Shown one piece after another: positions 10,651-21,179 of a DNA stretch of 64,000 nucleotides; positions within the stretch are counted from its first letter, which is position 1, and every line of letters begins with the position of its first letter. Origin of the DNA: Lathyrus oleraceus (taxonomy: Eukaryota > Streptophyta > Magnoliopsida > Fabales > Fabaceae); assembly GCF_024323335.1 (NCBI RefSeq), contig NC_066583.1, forward strand, positions 18,894,665-18,958,664. The letters run 5' to 3'. A model generated the notes under the pieces. The model ran no database searches and had not been told where the DNA came from. It saw only the letters and a list, made by a program, of their open reading frames with translations. The position numbers and the translations under genes were made by a program.

Positions 10651-12026
10651 AAACAATAAGCTGTGAATAAATTAAAACATAAATTAAACACAAATAAAAT
10701 CAAAAAATAGACAACTAGTTACTTCATCTGGTTCAACCAAGCACACCGTAATTTCATCAAATGTTTTGGAAGAAAGCAAGCTTGAACATATCACACAAAC
10801 AAATCTTATCAATGTAGCAATTAATTAGACCCGTCCCTTGGTACTTTTCTAACCAAATATTGATTACATGGTACTCACGTCATTGTTGTTTTGAAGTTAC
10901 ATGTTGGTGAAAAAACACATCCATCTTTGTCGATTGACAGATGAAGATACACGACACTAGCCACCTTTCTTGTTCCTGGGTGATTGAGACAGTGGTTTAT
11001 TTGGTATAGTTAATCTTTCAGGCCATGGAGTTTAACACCGACATTGATCATGATATATTGGGAGGAATTCCCTTTTTGTAGTAAACTACAACTAGGTTAG
11101 ATTTTATTCTGACTATATGGGTAAGAAAAGCTTTTTGTTTTTATTATGTTAACAACAAATCAACAAAAAACACATTGTTTTATACATGTTCATGTGCATT
11201 TTAGTTTATAGAAGGTGTCACTCCAATCTAGAGCATGAAATAGGAATCAATTATTTGATACCTTTTAGATTATAGAATCCGAAGCATGTAAAATCTCTCT
11301 TAACATGAGTTTGGATTATAGAATCCAAATCAAAATAATACCTCCCATCATAGGTTGAGATTTTATAATTTGAACTTGTGTTTTACACCAAAGTACATGT
11401 TTTTGTTAATAATACCTTTAAACTACACCAACATAAACAACAATAATACATGAGATTAAAAATAAGAATTTAACCAAAAATATTCAAAATAATATATAAT
11501 ATAACATGTTAAGTATAATACGTGATGCATAATATTGTATGCAAAATACAACCTAAATAATAGTGAAACAATTCTTTAAAAAATGCATTATAATGCATCA
11601 CACAAGTTATTTCCCCTCCTCTTCAACCACTTAATCCAAAAGGAAATCAATCTTTCTTCAAAATATCATAAACAATGCTGAAAACTTTAGTTCCCTCTTG
11701 TATATTCCCACCATATGGTAACCTGGAAGTCAAGTCTTGAATGTGCGCACATGTAGGGACTTGACCACAACTAGTTCCACACTCTCTTATTATTGTCTCT
11801 TTTGTGACGTCTGCAAAGGCGTCCACCTCGAATGGTATAGGTGGATGTCCTTCTAATGCGGGAATCATGTAGAAATTTGATATCTTAATATATCACCTCA
11901 TGTCTCCACGTATAATTTTCTAACTATGAAAGCTCTGAGCGCCTCGACCCTTAGAAAAAATATGGTTCATTTATCCAACATACATATAATCAATTTGAGA
12001 TGAGGTGATCATATTATGGTTATTTG
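10651..12026. other. AT-rich tract with no recognised gene
   Basis: No element boundary, RNA gene or convincing coding region is recognised except the ORF at 11647-11868. Two similar pieces, around 11269 and 11312, share GATTATAGAATCC. Confidence 0.4.
11647..11868 (-). CDS. Unrecognised 73-codon ORF, possible gene fragment
   Basis: From ATG at 11866-11868 to TGA at 11647-11649 on the minus strand. The composition is protein-like (varied residues, five Cys or His near the middle: CGTSCGQVPTCAH), unlike the low-complexity shadows around it. The frame stays open only about nine codons upstream of the ATG. I do not recognise the family. It may be the last exon of a degraded gene or a piece of an unidentified element. 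Confidence 0.25.
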   Translation of the reverse strand: MIPALEGHPPIPFEVDAFADVTKETIIRECGTSCGQVPTCAHIQDLTSRLPYGGNIQEGTKVFSIVYDILKKD

Positions 12027-13035
12027 TGTTGTACGGGTAATTATGGTTTTGATAATGACAAAAATAATAAAGAAAAAATATCATACGTATCATCAAGGAA
12101 GAATTGAAGCAAATCAAAAAGGGAGAAAGTTCTAATGTCTGGCGTAAAAAAAATCAATTTCTAAGAAAAACATTAAAGAAAATGAAGTCTTTTTAACATG
12201 ATTGAACTAAGGTCTTTCACATATGATATGGTTCCTTAGTTTTTTTTATCTATTTTGGATCATTAGTTTTTAATAAGTGTGAGTAGATCTCAAAGTACTA
12301 AAGTAATGCGCATACACACTTAAATCCTTTTGAGAATTTCATCTCTTTTCAAAATGTTCTTGAAATTATTTTTCACCTAAGTCTAATCGATTAAGAAGCG
12401 TACTTAATTAGTTAGGAAGTAAAAGTCGCTCTCTACTTGATTAGAACATTTGTCTATCAATTATGAAGCAAAATCACCCTATTATCAATTAAGAATCCTT
12501 TTAATCATTAGGCTCAAGATTTGGTACTTTTTTTCCTAAAATTCTAGGTCATGATCAATTTGCTATGCATGCTAATCGACTAGGGGCCGACCCAAAATTC
12601 TTTCGTTTTCTGGCAAAAGTCTTACTATATAAGGAGGACTTGTGTTCACTTCAAAACACACAAGAAATCTAAAATATCACTTTTCTCCTTTACTCACTGT
12701 ATTCTTAGAAATATTTTTATTCATTTAGAATTTTTTTAGTGTTAAAAGAGAGAGAAATAATTAAGAGTTGTGCTTATGTAACTATTTTTTAAACCTGATT
12801 GAGTTGTAGTTTTAAATAAAAAATATCATTATCTTGTAACTTTGATATAACTATAAAGACTGCAAGCTAAACTTGAGTAAAATTTTGGTGTAATAAGGTT
12901 GTGGCTAATAAAATATCAACTTGTTAGGGGAACTCTCAATGGAAAATCCTTAATGACAAGAGTAAGCAACATAGTATAAGGTCGAACTAGTATATATCTT
13001 GGTGTGTAATTTTCTTTCCCTTATCTATGATAACA
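12027..13035 (+). repeat. Probable Ty1/copia (Sirevirus-type) LTR remnant
   Basis: It starts TGTTGTACGG and has a 'GGTTTTGATAATGACAAAA' motif near the start, repeated TAATCGA-type motifs, and a TATATAAGG box at 12626-12634. A tail of the AAGGTTGTGGCTAATAAA type follows, as in legume SIRE LTRs. It abuts the Tekay LTR at 13036. No matching target duplication is seen, so it is truncated or disrupted. Confidence 0.5.
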
Positions 13036-15368
13036 TGTAACACCATATATTTTTGTATTTAATTAATTGTGTTATTTTAATTAAATTTGTGATGTGTTGC
13101 TGAATTATTTTATTTTATGTGTTTGGGGGTATATGACCCAAGACGAGAGAACACACCATTTACAAATAAAATGGGATTTTTATTTAATTTTTATTGATTT
13201 AATTATTTAATTTGAGAAAATAGAATGTAGTAGAAATTAGAAGTTTAGTTGAGTTTGTAGGTGCATGGGTAATTAACGAGGAGTAAGGTTATCATCAGTA
13301 AAATGAGAAAAAAATAATTAAGTTTTATTTATTTTAATTTAATAGAGAAATTATGATTATTTTATTGTACGAGAAAATTTGGTAAGCAGAAAGAGCAACC
13401 AAGGGTTTCGGAGAGAGGAGACATAGGAGAGTTAGAGCTAGAGACACAATTAACAAAGTTTAGGAATTCTGTAAATTCAAGATAAGGGGGGATAACTATA
13501 TGTGAGTGCTTAGGAAAAGAGAATAGAGAGGCTCCTTACCCTCATCCTTTGATTTTTTTTTCCTTTTCACCATTGTTGGATGTTTTAGAGCTTGAGATGA
13601 GTTTAATTAAAACTCTTTCAAGAATGTTGTGTCATTGTGTTAATTTTGTGTATTGATTGCATGCCATATTTTTGTAAATTTATCTGATTAATTTTAAAAA
13701 TTATTGTTCTTATTGGTTATGTTAAAAAGTGTTGAAGATGATGATGATTTTTAATGAAATTGATGTAATATATGTTAATCTATAACTATTTGAGTGTTTT
13801 TAATATTGTATTAACATGAATGATTATATTTCATGTGTTTCAGATCGATTGGGGTCAAAGTCGGTGCTTTGATAGGGCTCCAATGGTGGAAATTACACTT
13901 TTCGATGTTGATGTTTCTGGGCTCTCGCACTTAGCACGGTCGAAGCCCCACTTAGCGAAATTTCCCACAGCGCGAGGAGGGCTCGCCAAACGAGATGCCT
14001 TTTTTTTTGGTTTTCTGGGATTTTTTGGGTTGGCGCTTGAGGAGTAAAAGCCGCGCTCAGCGAATCCATGCTCAATGAGCACTGACTGTGCTTAGCGAGG
14101 ATGACAATACATAATTGGTTGGATTCAGATCGATTTTTGTGATAAAGCAAATCGATTCAGATCGTCACTCCGCAAGCAATCTCTCGCTTAGCAAGATATG
14201 CATAGTGGGGAATTTAGGTTCTGAGACGGGCGCCTAGTGTGGGCTCCCTCATAGAGTTGTAGGTCGCTCAACGAGAGTGAGAGCGCAAAACTGAGTTGCT
14301 TTCGAGTTAGTTTTGTGAGAGTGTGTTGTTTTCATGATTAATTGGTATTGTCATGTACTGTTTTTGAGATTATTTGATTCTGTTTTATGTGAATCAATGC
14401 ATTTTATTGAGTTGGTAATTATTATGCATGAAATTGTTGATTTTATGTTGCGTTGTGATAAATTGATTGATAATGAGCATTGTTGAGTGGTCGTGAAAGA
14501 GTAATGGTTGAGATGTGATGATTCTGGTTCAAAGAGGGGACTTGACAAGCATTGATAAAGTTGAGTTGCATTACATCTAATCATGGGTTGTAGATTTTCC
14601 AGGTTCAAGAGAGGCAGACTTTAGGGAGGTCTAGTTCAAAGAGGGGACCATGGCGGGATGACAATTAGTAATATAACTTTGATAATCAAAAATTGGTACC
14701 ACATGCATACAAAGTTGAGGAGTCGAGCATTGCATGAACATCTACATTGAGTATGAGTTATTTGTTTATATGAATTGACGTGAGTGAGTAATTTGATTGT
14801 TTAAGTTTATTTGGATGTTTTATATGAGTTTATGTTATCAATGTTGTCCTGGTAGTCGACATGAGTTGTGAGCTTGATAACATGTTGCTTATCTATCCTT
14901 GTTGTTTATGCACACTACCTATATATGAATTTATTCTCACACCCTGTTATTTTTGGTGTTTGTACTTTATCCTGGTAGTGCAGATACTCAGGTAGAGGAG
15001 CCTTAGCAGTTGTTGGTGTGGAGGATGGCGTATTTGGCCTCATCGTTTATCTTTTTCATTTTGAGTTGTTAGTCGCGTTGTTGTAATAGTGTAACGCTTG
15101 GGGGAAACGTTTCTATTTTGTTTCAAGTTTTAGATTATTTTATTTTGAGCACTATTTTCTCTATTTGAGAAGTTTAAAGATAATTTTTAATTATGAGATA
15201 TTTGAATTATTTTATGAGATTACTAGAGTTATTTATTTTTTTAAGCCCGTTGCGATGAATCTAATAAAGATGCGCATGTGATAATGAAGTGTGTGTGACA
15301 CCCTATGTTTGAGTATCTGAAATTAGATATAATTCTATATATTTTTAAGTGGGTTTTAGGGTGTGATA
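13036..15368 (+). repeat. 5' LTR of the Tekay-like element (about 2.3 kb)
   Basis: It begins TGTAACACC and ends GGTGTGATA, a decayed match to the expected inverted end, and is followed five bases later by TGGTATCAAAG. Between 13926 and 14285 it carries several GCTTAGCGA-like motifs (for example 13951, 14055, 14090, 14185 and 14273). No coding region is supported inside it. Confidence 0.7.
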
Positions 15369-15372
15369 TAGT

Positions 15373-15383
15373 TGGTATCAAAG
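15373..15383 (+). other. Primer-binding site, initiator-Met tRNA type
   Basis: TGGTATCAAAG resembles the TGGTATCAGAG complement of the 3' end of tRNA-Met, with one change, and lies four bases past the LTR end. Confidence 0.7.
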
Positions 15384-15487
15384 AAAGTCGGTCCATGTGT
15401 GTGAAACACTATTGATGCTCGTTTGTTTTTCTAACCGCTTGCTAGTAGGAGCGGGATGAAACAACTAGGGGAGAAGCTTCTGCTTCT

Positions 15488-16048
15488 CTGAGATGTTTGA
15501 GGTGTGAAGGGTTGGTTCACCGTGCTACTGAATGCAAAAGTGTAGTTATAACTTGTTTCAGCTGTGGCGAACCAGGTCACGTTAATACCCAATGTCGGAA
15601 GCCAAAGAAAGCTCAATATGATGGAAAAGTTTTTGCTTTGAATGGAGCGGAGACTACTGGATCTGATAACTTGATTAGAGGTACATGTTCCATTAATGGT
15701 ATTCCTTTAATTTATATTATTGATATGGGTATGAAACATTCATTTATATCTAATAATTATGCTAGAAAGTTGAATCTATAAATATCTTCTATGGTTGGAA
15801 GTATGACCATTGACACCCCAACAAATGGTTCGGTGACTACTTTGTGGGTTTGTTTGAAATTTCCTTTGACTATTTATGGTTAGGACATTGGTATTGACTT
15901 AGTCTCCTTACCGTTAAGTCAACTTGATATTATCCTGGGAATGAACTGGTTAGAGTTCAACCAAATGCATATCAATTATTTCAACACGTCCGTGATGTAT
16001 CCAGAGTTCAAAGAAGGTAAAGATGTGATGTTTATGTATGCTAAGTAA
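15488..16048 (+). pseudogene. Tekay gag zinc knuckles and protease remnant
   Basis: Two CCHC knuckles occur in a row: CLRCEGLVHRATEC near 15491 and CFSCGEPGHVNTQC near 15555. A short linker leads to the protease start, with IIDMGMKHSFIS near 15716. The catalytic triplet usually read as DTG is DMG here. Stops at 15779 (TAA) and further on (about 15881 and 16046) break the frame before the RT. Most of gag, upstream of the knuckles, is absent: only ~110 bases separate the primer site from the first knuckle. Confidence 0.8.
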
Positions 16049-17190
16049 GTGGGTGAGTGCTTGAAGAATGATGTTCAAGTGTTTATGATGTTCACTTTGT
16101 TGAAAGCTAAAAGCAAAGCTATGATTGGTGATCTACTGGTGGTGTGTGATATTCCAGAGGTGTTCCCATATGATATTAGTTATTTTCTGCCAAAACACGA
16201 GGTTAAGTTCACTATAGACTTAATACCTAGTACAAGTCATGTGTCGATGGCACCTTGTAGAACGTTTGGGTCAGAGATGAGTGAGCTGAAGATACAATTA
16301 GAGGATTTTCTTGAAAAGAAGTTTGTTGGACCTAGTGTTTCGCCGAGGAAAGCACCGGTGTTATTGGTCAAGAAGAAATATGGTAGCATTAGGTTGTATG
16401 TTGACTATCGACAACTAAATAAGGTCACAATTAAGAACAAGTATCCTCTTTTGAGAATTGATGACCTTATGGATCAATTGGTATGTGCTTGTGTTTTCAG
16501 CAAGATCGATTTGAGATCAGATTATCATCAGATTTGTGTGAGGCTAGAAGATATCACGAAGAGTGTGTTTAGACTTCGATATGGTTACTACGAGTATTCA
16601 GGGATGTCGTTTGGTGTGTCTAATGCACCAGGTATATTCATGGAGTATATGAATAGGATCTTCCATCCTTACTTGGATTAGTTTGTGGTTGTGTTTATCA
16701 ATAATACTTTGGTGTATTCTAAGACAAATGAAGAGCACGCAAAACAATTAAGAGTTGTGCTACAGACCTTGCAAGAAAAAAAGCTATATGTGAAGTTGTC
16801 CAAGTGTGAGTTCTGGTTGCGTTAAGTGAGTTTTCTTTGTCATGTAATTTCTAGCGGTGGTTTATCAGTTGATTTGTCGAAGGTTGACGTTGTATTACAG
16901 CGGGAGACTCTGAAGTAAGTTACAGAAATCAAAAGTTTTTTGGTTTTGACTGGTTATTATAGAAGGCTTATAGAAGGATTTTCGAAGTTAGTTGTGCCTT
17001 TGACTCAAAAGACTTGGAAAGGTTAAGCTTATGTGTGGGATGTTTAGTATGAACAAAGTTTTTAGGAGCTTAAGAGGAAACTGACGACGTCACCAATTTC
17101 AATATTGCCAAGTCCAAGTGAATTGTTTGTGGTTTATTGTGATGCTTTGAAGATGGGTTTTGGTGGCGTGCTTATGGAGAATGGAAAGGT
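16049..17190 (+). pseudogene. Tekay reverse transcriptase and RNase H start
   Basis: The longest open piece, 16049-16681, covers the RT fingers and palm ([58 protein letters not shown]). The catalytic YxDD position reads [10 protein letters not shown] near 16696, so both Asp are replaced by Asn. After TAG at 16679-16681 the frame continues with several more stops into the connection domain and the first RNase H strand (VVYCDA near 17130). It ends abruptly at the junction with the Ogre LTR. It is inactive by stops and by loss of the catalytic Asp residues. Confidence 0.85.
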
Positions 17191-18833
17191 TGTAACTTCT
17201 AAGTAAGTCCAATTACGATTGCTTAACATAGCGTTAAATTTGTCCCGAAAGTAAGTCATTTTCATAAGTGAGATTGTAAGTCTTCTACTCCTCATGGTTT
17301 TGTGTGAAAAATATTGTCTCATTTTTCACTTATGGGAGCTAGTGGCATACTTGTGGGTGAATAGTTGAGTGTTCTCCAAAAAATGACAAACCATCTTTCT
17401 CTTTTTTTATCACTAACATCACTTACTAACATATTACTATATTAATTTTACTTTAATGTCATTTATCTTATGCTCTTTATTCTTTTGTCATTAACTTTAT
17501 GCTTTATTTTTAGCATCTCATATCATATTATTTGTGCTTATGTTATTTGTTATTTATCCATTTGGACTTTCATTTTATTTTAAAAGACATTAATAAAGGG
17601 AAAACCCCTAAAAGGAACTTGGTTCTCCTGATTCACGGACTTGTGGTTACTACCCTTAGCATTGTTGTGGAGTTATGGACTTATAATTAGGGTCTTAACC
17701 TTTGCTTTGGGAACTTTTTATTTGAGACCTTAGGACTCATCTGGTACCTTTGGTTTGCTTGAGGCTTAATCCAAATGAGGTAACTACTTGAGGCTTAATC
17801 CAAATGAGGTAACTACTTGGCTTGGTTACTTTGGTTTGCTTGAGGCTTAATCCAAATGAGGTAACTACTTGACTTATGTTATAAAGCTTTCTATCTCTTG
17901 GTTAGATCTTTCCTCCCTAGATTTTACTTTATACTCTAGGATAGTCTCTTCTTCTCCTCTCCTTCTTTAATTTTCAAAATCTTCTCTCTTTTTCAAAAAC
18001 ATATTTTTTCAAACTTGAACCATTTTCTTAAAAAACCTTGACTTTTGTCAAGTGATTTTCAAATCCTTTTCTTAATAAGTGCTAATACATCTTAAGCATA
18101 TTCAAACCAATTTCAAAATACTTAAAAAATGCATAACTCATTCAAACTATTTTGTGCCATTTGTGCACCTTTTTTTTTAAACTTTTTCTCAAAGCTTAAA
18201 CATGAGACATTTCCATAGTGAGATGTAACTCTCCTATCCCTATAGTAGTGATGATAATTATTTTCCACCTAAGAGAGCTAGTGGCATACTTGTTGATCTT
18301 TATCGAAGTTAGAGCCCTTCTCATGATGATGCAAAGTTCTTATACTTGTGGGTAGCTAGTTGAGTGTTCTCCTTAAAATGACGAAATGTCTTTTCATTTA
18401 AAAATGAATCAAAAACAAACATTTTGTTACTTTTACCATGAACTACGAGGTTTTGATCCTCTATTGCATTTTGTTGGTACGTAGGCATGAGACTCTAAAA
18501 GTATTGGCAAACACAAAATTAAAAATTATAAAAACATTTCTTTTCTCACTTTCCCAATCTTTTACAAACAACACCATTTTAAAGCCAAAATGCATAGATT
18601 TTCAAAGAGGCTCCTATAGAGTACTATAGATGTTTAGGGTGTTAATACCTTCCCTTTGCATAACCAACCCCCTGACCCTTATCTCTGTTTTTTATTAGTT
18701 TTGTTTTAAAAATTCTTTGGGTTTTATTCGTACTTTTTCCCGTACCTTTGGAAATGATAAAAACGTTGTGGCGACTCATGCTTTGTGAGTTAAGTTAAAT
18801 TAATAACGTAATCTCAAAAATTTTACCGCTACA
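17191..18833 (+). repeat. Ogre C 5' LTR, only the last ~1.6 kb kept
   Basis: It is homologous, in reverse, to 25837-27480 of the Ogre A LTR; both share AAGTCCAATTACGATTGCTTAACATA-type sequence at the outer edge (17207 here). It ends TTTTACCGCTACA at 18833, just before the primer site. The first ~3.1 kb, including the TATA box, is missing. The join to the Tekay element shows GTTGT-ACTTCTA-like sequence on both sides. Confidence 0.75.
17758..17867 (+). repeat. Three copies of a 29-bp unit in the Ogre LTR
   Basis: Copies starting CTTGAGGCTTAATCC lie at 17758-17786, 17787-17815 and 17839-17867. The first two are directly tandem; the third follows a partial unit. Confidence 0.8.
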
Positions 18834-18839
18834 GAAAAG

Positions 18840-18857
18840 TGGCGACTTTGTTGGGAA
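18840..18857 (+). other. Ogre primer-binding site, tRNA-Arg type
   Basis: TGGCGACTTTGTTGGGAA, six bases after the LTR end. Ogre elements are known to use a primer site matching tRNA-Arg; the exact tRNA match was not checked here. The ~700 bases from here to 19574 are non-coding leader. Confidence 0.7.
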
Positions 18858-19574
18858 ATAGTCCTTAGTGGGTTTAACCTATCTTTGTTTATTTGTGTAT
18901 ATTATGTTTGTTGTTGTTTGTTATTGTTTGTTATGTCTGGGTGCTTGGTGATCTCTGTGTGGTGAGATAAGTCTTATACCCGAACTTGATTGCTCTTATA
19001 ATAGGAGGGTGGTATAGTCTTGTTTGGCTTACATGGAGTTAATCCTTAATAAGTTACCTTGAGATCCCCCACTAAATGGAGGCCCCTTTAGGATTACTAA
19101 TGTCTTTCAAATAATCGTAATTGGCATTAGTTTTTCCGACCTGGGAGCCCGAGAAGCTGAGGACCTTAGAGACCTTAACCCATCTTGGCCTTTTAGGACG
19201 TAGTGCGGTGGCTATTCAGGTGTAGACTTGAATTAGTTGTTACGCAATATTACACTCAGACGAGTTTCTCTTGAGAATATTATTGGTTGACGAGTAGTCG
19301 TTTAAGCCGGTAATATCCGAAAAATGGAATTATGACTTTGGGAACTTTTTATAACCTTGTTCTACATGTGATTGTATCCTTAGTACATACCTTGTAGGTT
19401 GGTTCTTACTCTTGACTCCATGCTCATGACTCCGAACCTTTGGACCTTGCTTGTGTGCCTTGTGTGATCTTGTTTGTGATTGTTGCATCATGCAGTTATT
19501 ACATTCATGATCATTTTTCTCAGTTTTCAAGGAACTTAGAGATTCTATGTGCAAACATCGCAGAGATTTTGACC

Positions 19575-20880
19575 ATGGATATTGGAAGAAGAAATACTCT
19601 GAAATACAGTTTCAGATGTCCAGATCTTAAGGAATTGAGAAAGCTAGCATCTTTTGTTGATGATCTTGAGGATTTCAGAGATCGTTTTGGAAAACTTTTG
19701 TTTGTTCTATCTATTGATGTTGAAGATGGTCTTTATACTCTGGTTCAGTTCTACGATCCCGTCTACCGATGCTTCACTTTCCTTGATTATCAGTTATTGC
19801 CTACCATGGATGAGTGTGCTTATCTTTTGGTTATACCAACTTCAAATAGGGTTCCTTTTTATGGTTTGAAAGGTATTATGGAATCTCAAGTTATTGCTGA
19901 TGCTATTCACCTGAAGAAATCTGATATAGATGCTAATCTCACTGTCAAATGAGGTATCAGAGGCTTGACTTCAAAATTTCTGATTGAGAAAGCCTTTTCA
20001 TTTTCTAATACTAGTAGCATGGTGGATCTCGAAGCTATTCTTGCCTTACTCATCTATGGTTTGGTCCTATTTCCCCAAAAGCTTCTTTAAAGATTTATGT
20101 CTCTCACCAATGATGACATCACTTGGTATTCTTCTATTTATGACGACGTCAAGATTATTGATAGTTTTGGGGAGTTCTCTAATGTGCCTCTTCTTGGTAC
20201 ACAAGGTGGAATAAACTACAATCTGGATTTGGAAAGACGTCAACTTGGGTTCTCTATGAAGGAAAAACCTAATAACACTTTGTTAGAAGGTTTATTTTTT
20301 CAATAAGGAAAAGACACTCAAGGATTGAAGGCTAGGATGGTGCATGCTTGACACGATATTCATAGGAAAGGAAAAAGTGAGCTTAGATTGAAGAATTGTG
20401 TAACTTTGGATCCTTACACTAGTTGGGTGAAGAGTAGAGAAAAATAATTCAAGATACCTTACGCTTATTAGATACCTATGTCTTTAGTAGTGGTCAAACC
20501 ACCCACTATTCATATTGAAGGCATAGAGGAGTTGCAAGAAGCCTTGGATAGGATGAAGCAAGAGAAGGATGCTTGGGAAGACAAGTTTCACGCTTCAAAC
20601 CTCGAGAAGATAGAATTGTAGAAGCAGTTGAAGGAAAAGGATGACTTGATAGAGTTGCTTGAGCAACATGCTATGAAGAGGTCAAGGAACCGATAAGATT
20701 TATTTTCCTCTAACATTTCATCATCTACTCATCTTCCTACTTCCGGTGTTTGGAAGGGCATTGTAGATCAACTCATGATGGAGAAGGATACCATGAAGAG
20801 AAACTATTAAAGAGAGATCAAAAGACTTCATTAGAAGTATCAGCTTGGAGTTGGGTCATCATCGAATATGATTCCATAGA
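19575..20880 (+). pseudogene. Ogre ORF1 (protein upstream of gag), decayed
   Basis: Starts at ATG 19575 (MDIGRRN). An open piece to 19952 contains LVQFYDPVYRCFTFLDYQLLPTMDE; this pattern is shared with a legume protein family of unknown function (the DUF7745 type, from memory) and fits the extra ORF1 between the 5' LTR and gag that defines Ogre elements. After TGA 19950-19952 the frame resumes with stops (19984-20306 and onward). It ends in a charged, coiled-coil-like stretch (EELQEALDRMKQEKDAWEDKF near 20530) and a Ser-rich tail near 20710. Function is unknown. It is broken by at least six stops. Confidence 0.7.
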
Positions 20881-21179
20881 ACTAACTTTCTATCCTCTTA
20901 TATTTTGGGATTATTGAGATTGTATTTCAGATTGTAATCCTTTCCATTACTTAATAAAATGAGATTTTTAGTATTTCAAAATGTGTTATTTATGATGTTT
21001 TTGATTTGCTTTATATCTTGAAGTTCCTTGAAAACTTTGCATTTGCATATCATGAATCATATTGCATCTTGGTCTTGCTTTGAGTAAGTCTGCCATGTGT
21101 CTTATTTCTTCCTTTTCTTGGTCTTCATTCAGACAAGTTGTCTCACCAGTAAAACACTCGTGCTAATAAAAAAAAGAAG

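Larger units (their letters stand above)
13036..17190 (+). mobile_element. Tekay-like Ty3/gypsy chromovirus remnant
   Basis: 5' LTR (13036-15368), Met-type primer site (about 15373), gag zinc knuckles, protease, RT and the start of RNase H in the + direction. Gag N-terminal coding is missing between the primer site and the zinc knuckles. The right side is cut where the Ogre LTR begins near 17190, so integrase and the 3' LTR are lost. Confidence 0.8.

Noticed and set aside
10349..10656. Trp/Phe/Cys-rich ORFs
   Set aside because: They lie in the GT-rich LINE 3' tail; several overlapping frames, no homology recognised.
18840..18857. tRNA gene
   Set aside because: Only the 3' tRNA complement is present, directly after an LTR, so it is a primer-binding site. 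The same holds at 15373 and 32376.
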